This document shows positions 1-12,069 of a DNA stretch of 64,000 bases, one piece after another. The stretch is from Paguma larvata. Lineage: Eukaryota; Chordata; Mammalia; Carnivora; Viverridae. Below the pieces are notes generated by a model that made no database searches, was not told the origin of the DNA, and worked only from the letters and a program-made list of their open reading frames with translations. Where the stretch lies: positions 50,509,030 through 50,573,029 of the forward strand of contig CM057841.1 in assembly GCA_030068075.1 (NCBI GenBank), read 5' to 3'. Position numbers and translations under genes: made by a program. Every line of letters begins with the position of its first letter. The stretch's first letter is position 1.

Positions 1-1999
1 AAACATCATCCATGTCTTCAAGGAAGGCATAGCCGAATCCAGGTCAAATGCACAAAAAGAGCATTTCATGAGAGCAGTTGATTGCTCTAATGGGGATATA
101 TAAGAATGCTTTGGATGTGGAGTTAAGTAGTCTTCAGAAAGTATACATGACAGAACCCAATTAAGGTCTCTATATAAACTTAAGATTCCAACAGGCAGAT
201 GTGGAGATCTGCTCTTCTTGTAGCTGCCCAAGAAAAGCATTATAAGTAGATTGATTCCTTGCTTATTAAAACCTGTCACCTGCCAATCTGGAGTGGTCTC
301 TTTCTTTAGGCTATCCTTACCCTCCATGTACCACAGCCAGTTTGCAAATCAATATATTCATCACCTATTTTATTGCAGAGGTTGACTATTTACTTGGTTT
401 ACAAAATTTGAATAAACAGACACTTTCCATACATTGTTTCTAGGAAGGATAAATGGTATGACACCCCTTTAGAGGACAATCTAGCAATACATAATTCATT
501 TGCACAAATGTTTAATTTTAGGGTCTGACTTCAGTAGTGGGACAAAATTAGCTCTATACTAAATGCTGCCATGATTTCACAGAATAAAGCTTAAGAGCAA
601 AACTGAACAGAATCAAACCGTTTCCAAGTAAATTAATTCATAAGAGTCAAAAGCAAAGCGCAACAGATAAACCTAACTACTACTGTGATTCCTTAACAAC
701 TCAGGAAGTATGTTTACTTCAAGTGAATTTAAAACATAGCAATTTGACTAGTGGGTGATATACTCCAAACAGAAGCAAAGTTGAGAAATCTTAAACTGTG
801 TCAAGTAATATTGCTTGCAATGATATAGATACTGCTAGTCTGAAATTACCATATATACACACAAACAAGCACAGATACACACATAGTAGAATAGAAGGAA
901 ATGAGGAATTATTTTAATTAAGATTTCACTTTAAAAGATATGCGAGTATTAAATCCAAGAATTAAAACTCCAGAATTGTACATTTAAATCGGAACTATCA
1001 ATATGAGCACATAATAGATTTTCTCTGGAAAAAGAAAAACAAAAATACATTCCTAGCTATGCCCACTGAAAAACCCTGGAAATAATTACCCAGATAAAAA
1101 GCGGGAAGCCCCCAGAATGCAGATTTTTAATCTAAATACCATTTCCCACTAAAATGAGCAAAGATGCTTAGAATAAATAGTTGAAAACTTACTAGAGATT
1201 GAAGATGGGTGAGCTTTGAGGAGAATGATTCTATATAATACCAGCAGCTGACTGAACACAGAAGGGGAAGAACAAGAAAAATAAATGGACTCCAAGGGGA
1301 AAATCTAAGAAGATGATTATGTTATTAACATATAGGTAATTTAGCAGAAATAACCAAATTTGAGTTATATAAGACTCAAAAATGGTGCAGTATCTTCTTC
1401 CCATAGATGCTACTGACTTCCTGTGTGCATATATGTACCACACATTTGTTCAACTCCTCTGTCCCTCCCATGTTATGCTCACCTTCCTCTGCATTAGTTA
1501 CTGCTGTTTCCCTTACATGAAAGGCCACTTTCGCATCTTTATTCTGATCCACCATTTCATAAGAGTGTCTTGTATGGTTGATCCCAACCATTGTTGTTCC
1601 CCCCTTCCCTAACTCCCAAAGAGCAGTTTTCTTTGGACATGGTAGTATATTGTTTTTCCACCGAATATGTAACCCATTCTCTTTCATGCAATGATATTAA
1701 CCACATGTGTATTTCTCTATACTTTTATCAAGTCCAACCAATACCCTATAGTTGTGCTTGACTGTGTGCCTGGACCAGCAGCCAATCATTGTGAACAGAG
1801 GTTTGACTATAATCATGTGAGACCAAGACCAAGGTGAAGAAAGTAAGGATGTGGCACTTATACTCAGGGACTGTTCAAGATCTAACTCTGAACGGCAAAT
1901 AGTTTAATATTACTGAAAACTTAGGGATAAGGATGTGGAATGGTGAGAAGTCAGAATGGAAAAGTAGGTAAGGCTCCATCATGGAAAAGCTCTGCAGAT
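1..1999. other. Unassigned AT-rich sequence
   Basis: I recognise no gene here. The part at about 150-330 has the texture of an old LTR end, with a TATTAAA-like signal near 265 followed by a pyrimidine-rich stretch, but I cannot name a family. The part at 1380-1690 is pyrimidine-rich and open for about 76 codons on + and 103 on -. Neither reading has a recognisable domain, so I treat both as chance. Confidence 0.5.
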
Positions 2000-2560
2000 C
2001 CTGGAATGGAATTAGATTCTATCCTCAAAGTAAAATGGAGCCAAAATACATTGTACATCAGGGGAGGGACATGATTTCAGATGCACATGTTAGAATGACC
2101 TCGTGTCAGCCTGGAGAATGGGCTAGAAAGCGTCTGAAGAGGTCAGGTCTAGAAAGATAAATGTTTAGATTGCTTCATCCATGGCAGTAGCAGTAAGAAG
2201 AGAAGAGAGGATTACCCAAGAGAACAAAGGTGAGAGATAAAGGGGGTGAGGAAGGAATTATGGGCGGAAATCAAGAGGCCCACCATGTTTCTGCTTGGCT
2301 TTGTGGAATAATGGAAATGTCATCCACCAAGATGGATCTTTTTCAAGGCTGTTGATAGTGAGTATGATCTTGAAGAATGAGTATCCAACTCTTAAAGACT
2401 GAGCAGTGGCTTCGCATGTGGAAATGAGGAGGATGGCATGGAGTTGAAGAAAACATTCCCTAGACAGGTTCAAAGTAATGGAAGAATAGCTCTTGGCTGA
2501 GGACTTTGATAGGTGGCCAGATTTGGGGACATCACAAACCTTGTAATTCATCTACGTTGG
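2000..2560 (+). repeat. Old interspersed repeat, family not named
   Basis: The purine-rich text (a GACATGATTTCAGAT-like motif near 2070, then a run resembling 'gaatgggctagaaag' and 'gatggatctt') resembles a common mammal-wide repeat whose name I cannot give with confidence. Related text seems to occur at about 36.1-37.0 kb and 53.25-53.96 kb. Edges are approximate. Confidence 0.35.
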
Positions 2561-3635
2561 ACAACACGCTTAAAAACTCTAATACTCAGAATACTCCACT
2601 GAGAATGGGAGAGTTGACAAAATGCTCCGGCCCTCCTCGCCACTCCCCAGCATCTACCCTGTATGCTGCTGCCTGCCTGTTGCTAAGTCCTTACTCGACT
2701 GGAAAGTCAGACCTGGCAGCATGTCAAGACAGCTACAAGAATGAGCCCCATCAAACTCCACTGACAACTAGGCAACTGGTATGGGGACTGAGAAATACAA
2801 AGGGAGAAACAGCAGCACTTGGACAAACAAAAATATATGGCTCCTAGACACTACAGAGATAGAAGAACTTCTGGAGATTAACACAATCCCCTGTGAAGAA
2901 ATGCTCTTACAATTAGTCATGTTAAATTGCCAAGGTACATTATCAGCAGGAGCCCACAGCTGCCCCATCTCGGCGCTGGGGAATGTTATTTTTACTCTTA
3001 CAGTTACAGCAAGACTCTAATTACCGAAACTGCCGATGTCACCTTAATTACAGTTTTATTTAATGATCACATTGGGCACTGCTATATGATGTGGAGTTTT
3101 TTAAAAGTAAAATATGGCAGAGAAATGAGGCTCTTAGCTCCCAACCTGTTTCCATTCAGCTCATTGGGGGGCATAAACTTAACAGAAGTTGGCCAAGAGC
3201 TCCAATTCAGAGGTAATGTTGAAATTTAAACTTGGCATTTGGTGTGACACAGGTTAAAAAAAGGAAAAATAAAAGCACATTTAAAAAATGCAAGTTCATA
3301 CTTTCTCAGCCAGGCATTACTGAAAGAAAAAAATCATTGATACTTCTATTTCTCAGCACATAGAACTCTATTAGAGACACAAACAAATTATGTGGGAAAG
3401 TTCTTACGTGTGCTAACGATTTACACATTTCCTGAATGCCCACTCTATGACTGTACTAGCTCGTAATTTATTAGTGGCAGTAATTGACGATGACATACAT
3501 TAATTGCACGTAAACTCAGCTGGGCACTAAACAATCTCTGCAATGGTGTGACTTGTGATAATAGCTAATCAAAAAGTTAATCAAGAAAGATTTCCTATTG
3601 TACTGCAGATTGTACAAGGTTCGATATAGAATCCA
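2561..3635. other. Unassigned; candidate conserved non-coding stretch in its 3' part
   Basis: No repeat or gene was recognised. From about 2985 to 3620 it carries several homeodomain-type cores: TAATTA at 3018-3023 and 3045-3050, TAATTG at 3481-3486 and 3501-3506, and paired TAATC-like words near 3565-3580. It also lacks visible repeat content. Regulatory function is inference only. Confidence 0.35.
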
Positions 3636-3639
3636 CCTT

Positions 3640-3740
3640 AGAAAATACCTCTTTCATCTTCATTCATGGCAACAGGAGTGAGGCTCACAGAGGTCAGGGC
3701 TTTTGCAAGCTGCACAATAAATTAGTGACATTATAATCTA
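3640..3740 (-). repeat. MIR SINE fragment
   Basis: The text runs like the antisense MIR core: a 'gaggctcacagaggtcag' stretch followed by a 'gcaagctgcacaat..attagtgac' stretch, matching the 'gaggctcagagaggt...cacagctagtaagtggc' order of MIR. It is strongly diverged. Confidence 0.55.
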
Positions 3741-3819
3741 GGGGCTCTGAGACTTGGTGGTGCCCAGGGTCAGATCTTGAGAAGCTTTCAGAAGAGGAAA
3801 ACAGAAAGCATGCACGCAC

Positions 3820-3842
3820 GTGTGTGTGTGTGTGTGTGTGTG
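3820..3842. repeat. (TG)n microsatellite
   Basis: An uninterrupted run of about 11 TG units, flanked by CACG on the left and by CATGCTGTGTGTG on the right. Short open frames spanning it on both strands are products of the dinucleotide run. Confidence 0.95.
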
Positions 3843-4117
3843 CATGCTGTGTGTGACAGAGGTGGCAAATACAGGGATATCGATTTGCAAACACGATCTC
3901 CAACGCGCCCAAAAACAGAGGCACAAGTACGTGTCTTGATTTATGTGAATAGAAGAGAATGGCAGAAAGATGGGAGAAAACTTAGGACAAGGAGGGAAGA
4001 GAACCACATTCAAGGACCTGATTTTCAAGAAACAATTGGAAGTCATTTCAAAACGACTCCCCTCCCAAAAGTGCTTTATACAACCAAAACTTAGTTTGTT
4101 GATAAGCCTTGCTTCCA

Positions 4118-4322
4118 GGGGCATGCGGGTGGCTCACCTGGTTAAGCACCTGACTTTCACTCCAGTAATGATCTCACGGTTCATGGGTTCAAGCCCTGTA
4201 CTGGGCTCCACGCTGACAGTGTGGAGCCTGCTTGGGATTCTCGATCTTTCTGCCCGCCCCCTCACTGTGCTTTTTCTTTCTTTCTCTAGAAATAAACAAA
4301 CTTTAAAAAATTTAAAAAATTA
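4118..4322 (+). mobile_element. CAN-SINE (SINEC, felid type)
   Basis: Begins GGGGCATGCGGGTGGCTC, has the tRNA-like A box, 'gttaagcacctgact', a B box 'GGTTCAAGCCC' near 4186, a 'gtggagcctgcttgg' middle, a CT-rich stretch and an AAATAAAC..AAAAA tail. These are the ordered parts of a full-length tRNA-Lys-derived carnivore SINE. It is moderately diverged. Confidence 0.92.
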
Positions 4323-4522
4323 AATCTTGCTTCTACAAGTAGGACAGATTAAAGATTGGAGTAGCGAGGGCAGCAAGAAAGCCAGAAACAGGGCTGTAAA
4401 TTGGGAAGCAACTGGATGTATGACTGGAAAACAGGTGGAAAACAGGAATCATACAAGGATGTTAGAATTAGTAAGATGTAGAGATTTTACTCAATACTCT
4501 ATAACAAATATTTTTATTTTTT

Positions 4523-4741
4523 AAAAAATTTTTTAAATTTTTGTTTATTTTTGAGAGAGGGAGAAACAGAGCATGAGTGGGGGAGGGGCAGAGAGAGAGG
4601 GAGACACAGAATCTGAAGCAGGCTCCAGGCTCCAAGCTGTCAGCATAGAGCCCAATGTGGGGCTGGAACTCATGAACTGCAAGATCATGACCTGAGGTGA
4701 AGTTGGATGCTTAACCAACCGGCTGAGCCACCCAGGCGCCC
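4523..4741 (-). mobile_element. CAN-SINE (SINEC, felid type), antisense, with target-site duplication
   Basis: Reads in reverse: poly-T/A tail, GA-rich stretch, 'aatctgaagcaggctccag', 'ctgtcagcatagagccc', then the complement of the B box and A box, ending CCACCCAGGCGCC. The 11-bp sequence AAATATTTTTA occurs on both sides (4506-4516 and 4744-4754), a clear target-site duplication for L1-driven insertion. Confidence 0.95.
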
Positions 4742-4907
4742 TAAAATATTTTTAAAATCTAAGAATATAAGTTTGTGAGTCAAATAAAACATTGGCAGTG
4801 GAAATTTGAATTTTCGATGAAGAAATAAACCTATCTTTAATGTACTTTATTTTAGATGGCAATTGGTCTCTCAGGTGGGGAGTATCCCTATAAAGAAGGC
4901 AACACAA

Positions 4908-5045
4908 GGGGTACCTGGGGGGCTCAGTCAGTTAAGCCACTGACTTCGGCTCAGGTCATGATCTCACGGTTCGTGGGTTCGAGCTTCGCCCTCCCGCTGC
5001 TCACGCTCTTTCTCTCCCTCTCTCTCTCAAAAATAAACATTAAGG
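4908..5045 (+). mobile_element. CAN-SINE with large internal deletion
   Basis: The head is intact ('ggggtacctggggggctcag', 'gttaagccactgacttcgg', B box 'GGTTCGAG' at about 4975). The text then jumps to the CT-rich 3' part, so roughly 60-70 bp of the usual middle ('ctgtgctgacagctcagagcc' region) is missing. It ends in AAAAATAAACATTAA. Confidence 0.9.
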
Positions 5046-6285
5046 AAGGAGACACGATAACATTAACAGCCATAGTCAGATACAGAAATGTGAGAAAGAG
5101 CCATATACCGAATAAAAAACTGTCTCTTCAAAAGCCTAAATTCCTATACCCAGGAAAAATACAGATTGTCAAAGCTTAACTTGGTCAATACAGAGAAAAT
5201 GTATTTTGGTCAAATATAATTCGTTTTACACTGGTAGCTTTTAAAAATTGGAAAATAATACAAGCCTTTCCTACACTAATCTGATACTAAGGAATCATCC
5301 TCAAGATTATCAGAAATCACCGGTAGCTCCATGAGGCTAATGTTACTCTTTATGGGACATAAAGCTGCCTTAGCATCAGGCTTATGGCACGAGGCAGCTT
5401 GAAGAGACATATTTGCCCTGCTTAAGCCTTTAAAACTTGTAAAAATAGCAAGCGCATCTCATCTGCCTCTACTGAAATAACATCCCTGAAAAAGAAAAGC
5501 ATTTCAACGAGCCTGAAAAACAAATGCCTCCCCAGAGATCTGGCCTCTCTTTGCAGCGAAGACTTTTTGTCAAAGCTCTCGGGGAGTTTTATGTAGAACC
5601 AGATGGGGCAAATTTTTCCTTTTATTGTCTTCACCTCTAATTGATGGGTATCCAGAGAGAGCCTGACTCATAAAGTGCACAAAACCATGTTCATCCACAC
5701 TCCCTTAAATTCTTTCAAGAGGTTTATTTTCCGGAAGTCTACCCCCATTGACAAGAGTGGAATCAATGCAATTAAAATGAACAAATCACTTTGCAAATCA
5801 CTACCTCTAATTTCTACAATGAGTGTCCTCTGGAAATCCATGAAGGCTTTTGCTGTTGTCCTCTTTCCTCCACGGAATTCAAATCGTTGCAGTTTTATGG
5901 AAGTTTAGATAGGCTGGAGAGAAACCCAGCCTTGAGGATCAATGAGTGAAATTATTCTTTAAATCCAACCTTTGTCCCCAAATCCTACCCTTGGGACAAA
6001 CTATGCCCACTTCAGTGTACTGTATTACTGGACAGAGTTGCCCGGCTTGCACTCCCCCACAACTTCACTGTTTAACTCTACCTGTAAAGGATTTGTAAAT
6101 AGTTATCGGAAACCTCCAACACAGAAATACGCACATAGAGGAAATTCAGTCCGTGCCCAGCTCATCTCCCCATGGTCCTTGAGAACTACAGTACATGTTG
6201 CAGGTGTCCCACTGCTCCTAGGCCCCCCCATGGAGGACTAAATGAAAATCCTAGAAAAGCGAGGGAGCAGTGAAGTTGGTGGATA
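5046..6285. other. Unassigned sequence
   Basis: No gene or named repeat seen. 5330-5660 is of mixed composition with no visible repeat texture and a TCTAATTGATGG word near 5636. It could be unique or conserved non-coding DNA, but nothing decisive is visible. Confidence 0.5.
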
Positions 6286-6289
6286 AATA

Positions 6290-6510
6290 TTCCATCTTCA
6301 TTGTCCCTTGGGTGGATAATTCTGAGGCCTGACACGGATCCTCGGCGCCTACCAACATAACTCAGCCACCATGGCCTGGCGGCCAACTGCCCCATAAACA
6401 CCACCTTTATTGGCCTCTTTCCTTTCCCTGTCTCGCTTCCTGGAATTACCTCCCAAATAAACACTTGCACTTGAGGTCTGCTTTGTTGTAAACTAAAATA
6501 GGTTATTATG
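6290..6510 (+). repeat. LTR-like remnant (probably MaLR-type 3' part)
   Basis: The segment has the order 'gaggcctgacacggatcc' ... 'tgcttcctggaattacctcc' followed by CAAATAAACACTTGCAC and 'gtctgctttg'. This is the layout of many old mammalian LTR ends, with a polyadenylation signal AATAAA followed by a short R-like stretch. The antisense open frame of about 134 codons across it is not a gene. Confidence 0.4.
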
Positions 6511-8260
6511 ACATAAGTCCATGGCGGTTTAGCTGAGGAGCAGATAAGGGAATGCAGGGCGTGTCTCACCCCCGATACTCCCCAGCCCATGGAATCCTAA
6601 ATAGGTAAGAAGCATTAGAGAACATAATAGCAGATGACCACATGTGGTCGCCAATTAACTTTCCCCCTTATGGCCAAAGGGAATTCTGATGGACATAGCT
6701 ATGAACTTCCTCTATCCAGTCCTTCCTTTTGTCTAGGTGTCACAGGTAATCAAAAGCAGGCCATCGTGTGTTCTCATACAAGTCGAAGGCAAGCCAAGTG
6801 TGGTGCTTAATAATATCTTCTAAGAGATCACTTCTTTGGGATACAGTGTAAACTTCATGTTTGATCCTCAAATCATCGTGTCTTCTGGAAACTCCTTATT
6901 TACCAAGTTTGATAGAAACTCATTGGTAAATAAGAGAATTTGAAAATTGAAAACTTAGTTACCATTTCATATTTGCAAAAATCAAGAAAATTTATGTAAA
7001 ATTTTCTTAGGTATAAGTGTAGGGCAATAGGTATTTTATTAGACTACACTTTATAAGTATCGAAGTAAACATGTTCAAGTCTGTAAACTTCATCAGAACT
7101 TAACATGAAATTGGAAAGATATCTAAACCAAAGTCTCCCTTAGACAGGTGAGTTTTTTGAGCATTGCTTCCCACTACCATCAGGAGATTTACTGTTTATC
7201 AAGAAAATTAGACTGCCTTTTAGCTGCTCATTGATGAAATGCACAGAGTGGGTAATTTCAGTCCTAATGCCTGATTATGCGCTCATCTCTGGACAACAGA
7301 CTTGGATGCTCCCAGCTATGGCTTCTTCTCCCAACCCGTTCCCCTCTGGCTGAACTTCACAATCAAAGTGAAATTTATCTGCTTAATTTAAAACCTGCTT
7401 TGCTAAATTCATTTATCGTTGTTTGGCTGATTTCTTTCCAAGTGGCAGATATTTGGGCGTAAATATTTTCTATTCCACGTGTAATATGTAGCCCTGGGTA
7501 ACTTTCATCAGGGACGGCATTAAGCTAGGTGCAATGATGGACTGTTTTCCTTCATATTACCTTCCTCCAGGTAAACTACTCTGTAGATTAGTAACCGGTT
7601 TTCCTTGATTTATTTCTGAAGGTTACTCCATATTCTTTTACAGTACTTTTCTATGAATTATGCATGCTGTTAAGGTCCAACACCCAGCAAAGGCTGTGGA
7701 CTATAATTTCTCCTCTTGTAATTTACATTACACCACCATAAATGACTTAAGCTTCTAAATTTTTCATTCAAGTGATACAGCTTGATACTCAAATAGGAGA
7801 TTTTGAAACCACCTGATAATATTGCGGTTTAGTACTGTTAATTCTGTTTCAAAATTTGTATTTCCACATGTTTTAATTATAACTCTTTAATACAAACATA
7901 AACACATAAAACCTACACTGACCCCAAAATGTAAAATATCTAAAATATGTGCATTACTCATTTCTTTTCTACCCGAAGCACTAGGTGAATTGAGACTCAA
8001 AAATAGAAGAGATGAGACTGCAAAAAGAAAAAGAGATAAAAGGACCTAAAAATATTAGAGATATTAGTTTTAATTATCATAAGTTGCTCCATTTCATTTA
8101 TCAAGTGCACCTAACTACCAACTTGTTTAACTTTTATCTCCTTTATTGCTCATTGAATTTTGTTGTAATCTGTCCCTGTTATCTACCATGTCCTGTTTCT
8201 GTCCATGTAATTTTCCCTTATAGTTATTACAATCATAACCAAGAAGAACAGGAAGGCCTT
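6511..8260. other. Unassigned AT-rich sequence with a candidate conserved stretch
   Basis: No gene or named repeat. The part at about 7130-7480 is not repeat-like and holds a TCF/LEF-type word ATCAAAG at 7362-7368 and several AT-rich homeobox-like words. Function is not supported by anything beyond motif content. Confidence 0.4.
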
Positions 8261-8264
8261 GGAG

Positions 8265-8435
8265 ACCCCAACCCAGGGGTTCATAAAGTGCAATCTTCTG
8301 ACCAGAAAGCAGTATTAGCACCACCTTGTCCCCATCCCGGACCTACTGAATAAGAAACTCTTAGGCTGAGACCCAACCATCTGTTGGAATCCATCCTTCA
8401 GGGGATTCTGATGTATGTCAAGTCTGAGTCACCCC
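8265..8435. mobile_element. MER5-type hAT-Charlie non-autonomous DNA transposon, diverged
   Basis: The order 'ggggttcataaagtg', 'accagaaagcagtattagcacc', 'ccggacctactgaataagaaactct', 'aaccatctgtt', 'ggggattctgatgtatgtc' follows the near-palindromic MER5-group consensus of mammals. The ends (CAGTGGTTCTCAA / TTGAGAACCACTG type) are not preserved. Confidence 0.7.
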
Positions 8436-8903
8436 CAGATGACCTCCTTATCGCTCCCTAAAGCCCTCTCTGCTCATCTTTTACACCGGTCACCTCTTGC
8501 TGGATAGCTGCTATTTACAGGTGTCATTTGGAAACACGTCCACACAGTAGCCTCATTCATTTCTCACCTTCCACCTGGACTCCAGCCATCTGGGATGCCT
8601 TTAAAGAGCGGTCTGTCCCTCGGATTCCCACAGCATAGCATGGGGTTGTAAAGATGGTTAACACCTCACTGGGAAGCTGCTGACCAGTGGGATGGGAAGA
8701 GACAGATGAACGTTTCCACATCTACCCCACGGGCAGGAATTCTGACACGCCTGATAACTGGCTACCCATAAAGGGGGCAACTCAAAGAGACCTTTTACTA
8801 GGTCACCCTCTCCTTGTTTTACAGTCTCCTGTCTGTTACTCTTCTTCCCTGAGATCACTTAAAAGAAATTGCCTGCATATAAGTAGGGTGTAGGAAATAG
8901 AAG
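8436..8903. other. Unassigned sequence
   Basis: No feature recognised between the MER5-type element and the antisense SINE. Two overlapping short open frames on opposite strands (about 66-68 codons) have no recognisable features. Confidence 0.5.
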
Positions 8904-8917
8904 AAATAAATTCTTTT

Positions 8918-9090
8918 TACTTATTTATTTTTTTGAGAGAGAGACAGGGAGAGCACAAGCCGAGGAGGGGAAGAGAGAGGAGAGCCCAGCGTGGAGCCTG
9001 ACGTAGGACTCGATCTCACGATCGTGAAATCGTGACCTAAACCGAAATCAAGTTGGACACTTAACCCACCGAGCCACCCACACATACCAA
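8918..9090 (-). mobile_element. CAN-SINE, antisense, shorter variant with target-site duplication
   Basis: Antisense SINE with a T-rich start, a GA-rich run, 'gcgtggagcctgacgtagg' and 'atcgtgacctaaaccgaaat', ending 'cttaacccaccgagccaccca'. The middle is shorter than in full-length copies. Flanks AAATAAATTCTTTT (8904-8917) and AAATAAACTCTTTT (9091-9104) form a 14-bp duplication with one mismatch. Confidence 0.9.
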
Positions 9091-9104
9091 AAATAAACTC
9101 TTTT

Positions 9105-10645
9105 ATTTTAAAGATGAAACAACTGAATATCATTAGCATTCCTATTTAAATGAGCCTACCAAGAAGAACTAGAGAAGTCCTCTAGAGACAGGAAAGGGAA
9201 TCTATGGTTTCCATTATAAATTGCAGGGATTTGGATTGGTTGTGTTTTTGCTGGGGTTTTTTGTTGTTTTTTGTTTTTGTTTTACTTATCTCAAAAAGAG
9301 AGCAAGGTTTAAAATGTGTGCCGTGTTCTTCAAGAGAGGAGACAGAGAAGGAGATATAGTTCCAAGTATACCTCGTCTGTAGCAATTACTGGAATACTTT
9401 CGTTTCTATATACATAAAAAAAGGTGAATTTTTTCACATTTCAACTGGGAGTAGAGTCTTAGTAATGCTTTGGTACAGTTTTGTGACTCGCTGGCTCCAT
9501 GAAGCACTGACTTTCACACGTGTGTTTTTACGCAATGTGTATGTATGCTGGGGGGATGGTCTAGTCTTTCCTGTACCAAAAAAGCAAGTGAATTCCAGTA
9601 AAAACTGAACTTAACTAGGAGCAGAAAAAGCTTATACAAACCTTGCTATTAACTTAATGCATCACAAAATGGCTTCATCTAAGTGTGTTTTGTGCCTTAT
9701 TTTCTAACATCTGTAGTATGATTACAAAAATAAGCTTCTTAGAGAAGGAAATATTTTCCTTTTCTGAAAATTATTTTGCCCTCAATTATATTACTTCAAA
9801 ATTCTGTCCTGTAAAATTATTTTTTTAAATACTGTTTTTCAACCCACACATAATGCAAATGTTTTAAAATCGTCACAATGAGACACACTACATCCAAATC
9901 CATAAGACAGTTCCGCTAAGGTAATATCCATTATGCTGCTTTATGTTTTCTTTTTTCATCCTTATATACATAGATTTTAAAACTACAGGAGTATCTATCT
10001 CTCAAAGAGTCGTATTTAAATGACATGTTGGGTCCAGCAGTATATTGGAGTGAAATGCTTACATAAGATGCATTATTTTAGTCATTCACTTGTATGCAAA
10101 GATAGGGTTTGGAACAAAGAGTGATTTTATTTAAATAAATTATACATAAGTTATGCATTTCCAATAAGGCCAAATTTTCAATGTTTTTCATGGAAAATAT
10201 CCCACCGTTTACAATATGTTCATCAAGTTAGTGGAATTAAAGGATTTGAACTGCAATTTTAAAGTTGCAGAAAAAGATGGTCATGTAAGGACTTAATTTC
10301 TTTTCTAATTATTTTCTTCTCTTAGAGGACTTCATAATTAATTTTTAATTCAGTGATATTCTTAGGAGGCATCACCCAAAAATTACAGAATGTCCTTTCT
10401 TTGTTATACAGCCATTAAGTAAATATTTGGATCTTTGAACCTATACCATAAAAAAAAGTTGGGGATCACTATCAACACTCAACAAATGAGGCTGGTTACA
10501 AAAGGCTTTATGCAGATAGGATTAAAAAATGACTCTCTCATTTTCCAGACTAGAGAAACTCCATTCAAGTCCAGGAGGAGGTGTTGATATTGCTCTATTT
10601 GTTTTATAGAAGTCAATTTGATATAGAAGCCAAGCTGACATAGAA
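9105..10645. other. Unassigned AT-rich sequence
   Basis: No gene or clear repeat. It contains a T/G low-complexity tract at about 9240-9285. Around 10300-10360 there are several TAATTA/TTAATT words in an AT-rich context. Confidence 0.5.
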
Positions 10646-10648
10646 GAC

Positions 10649-10674
10649 ATACACACACACACATACACACACAC
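10649..10674. repeat. (CA)n microsatellite, interrupted
   Basis: A CA run of about 13 units with one ACAT interruption, followed by GTGAATGTGTGTCC. Confidence 0.93.
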
Positions 10675-10827
10675 GTGAATGTGTGTCCTTTATTACTTAC
10701 AAAAAGCTGTTTATGAACGTTTACTTCCATTACAAGATAAAGTTGAGTTCCTGTGTTGCCACAGACAATATTATAAAGTAAATTCTGTCTTAACATTGTA
10801 ATGTTACTTTAACACTTTAATTAAAGT

Positions 10828-11025
10828 GAAGACTTGGTACATCTATACACTGGATACAAATGGACTCTTGGTTAATGCAACAAAATAGTTGAATTTTAAA
10901 TGCATTTTGCTAAGTGAAAGAAATCAAACCCAAAGGGCTACATACTGTATGGTACCATTCATCTGACATTCTAGAAAACTCAAACTCTAGGGCAGAGAAA
11001 GAGATTGAGATCTGTGACTGCCAGC
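10828..11025 (+). mobile_element. Old L1 (L1M) 3'-end fragment
   Basis: The text 'ctatacactggatacaaatggactcttgg', 'gcattttgctaagtgaaagaaatc', 'gggctacatactgtatgg', 'cattctagaaaac' follows the end of ORF2 and the 3'UTR of old mammalian L1 copies, sense orientation. Both ends are degraded. Confidence 0.75.
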
Positions 11026-11119
11026 ATCCATAACACCATTACCACAATCAAGGAAACAGACATATCAAACACCCACCAAACTTCAAAAACTCAACCTGCA
11101 TATCGGGGGACCCAGAATG

Positions 11120-11762
11120 GAATGAATCTAACTACCCGTGGCAAGCAGATTTCTAAAGGGGTCCCTGTTTTCCCTCTGCCACCCCTGGGGCTGTGAAGAC
11201 AATAAGGTCTCGTACCCATGACTATGTTATGTTACATTTCAAATGGAATTTTTCAGATATAATTAAAATTACAAATTAATTGGCTTTCAGTTAATCAAAA
11301 GAGGTTTTCCAGATGGATCTCGTAGCATGAGTCATTTAAAAGCACAGAGTTTTCTCCAGCTGGTAACAGAAGTAGGATCCTAAGCAGGATTCAATGCTGA
11401 CTTTGAAGCAATGGGGTCACTGCCGCCTTTTGAAGCTTGAGGGCTACATGCAAGGACTGGAGAGTAACTTCTAGAAGCTGAGAATGACTGACAGCCAGCA
11501 AGGAAATGAAGACCTCGCTCTTACAGCCTCGAGGAACTGGCATCAGCCAACAACCTAAATGAGCCCACCAAGTAGGTCCTCCCACAGAGCTTCCACACAA
11601 AAGCCCAGCACAACTGACGTCTTGATGTCTGCCTTGTGTGACCTTAAGCAAAGAGACCAGTAGAGTCCACCTAGACTTCTGGCCTATCTAACTGTGAGCT
11701 AATAGATACTCTTTTCAGCAGCTAGGTTGTGGTAAATTAACACAGCACTAGAAAACTAATAC
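11120..11762 (+). mobile_element. MaLR (MLT1-type) solo LTR, diverged
   Basis: The order of words fits a mammal-wide MaLR LTR: 'gactatgttatgttacattt', 'cagatataattaaaattac', 'gttaatcaaaagagg', 'gacagccagcaaggaaatga', 'gaggaactg..cagccaacaacct', 'tgtgagctaatagat', then a 3' end 'gttgtggtaaatt..cagcactagaaaactaatac'. No viral coding region is present. A short open frame of 86 codons on - lies inside it. The exact subfamily is not certain. Confidence 0.6.
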
Positions 11763-12069
11763 ACTGCATTACAAATGTATGGCATATCCTCACTGGAGGT
11801 GGTGGGGAGAAAATGAGCTGACCTACATAACTTTGGAAAACTGTTCTGACTGGATATTGAAGATTAAAGACAAAAGATCTGCACATAAACACTGTACTCA
11901 ATGGGTACTTTTGTTTCTCATAGGAGTAGAGGCTAGCAATTCTGAAGCTACTTTATATGCATACTAGGATTAAACAAGTAAATAATTTGTACATCGTGGG
12001 AGCCAGGTTTCTCATTATCCCAGAAAGAAGTTACAAAAAAGCAAGGGGAGAATGCTAGAATGTGGATTA
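11763..12069. other. Unassigned sequence
   Basis: About 300 bp with a 62-codon open frame (11779-11967, +) with no recognisable domain. The wording is similar to old L1 3'-end text ('ggatattgaagattaaag'), but too weak to assign. Confidence 0.4.

Noticed and set aside
3738..4124. 128-codon open frame on - with a His-Thr repeat
   Set aside because: The repeat is the TG microsatellite read in frame, and the rest has no domain.
4118..4200. tRNA gene, from A-box and B-box-like words
   Set aside because: All such words belong to heads of tRNA-derived SINEs followed by SINE bodies and A-rich tails. The cloverleaf is not preserved.
6186..6590. 134-codon open frame on -
   Set aside because: It runs antisense through an LTR-like remnant with a polyadenylation-type signal on the other strand. 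No family features.
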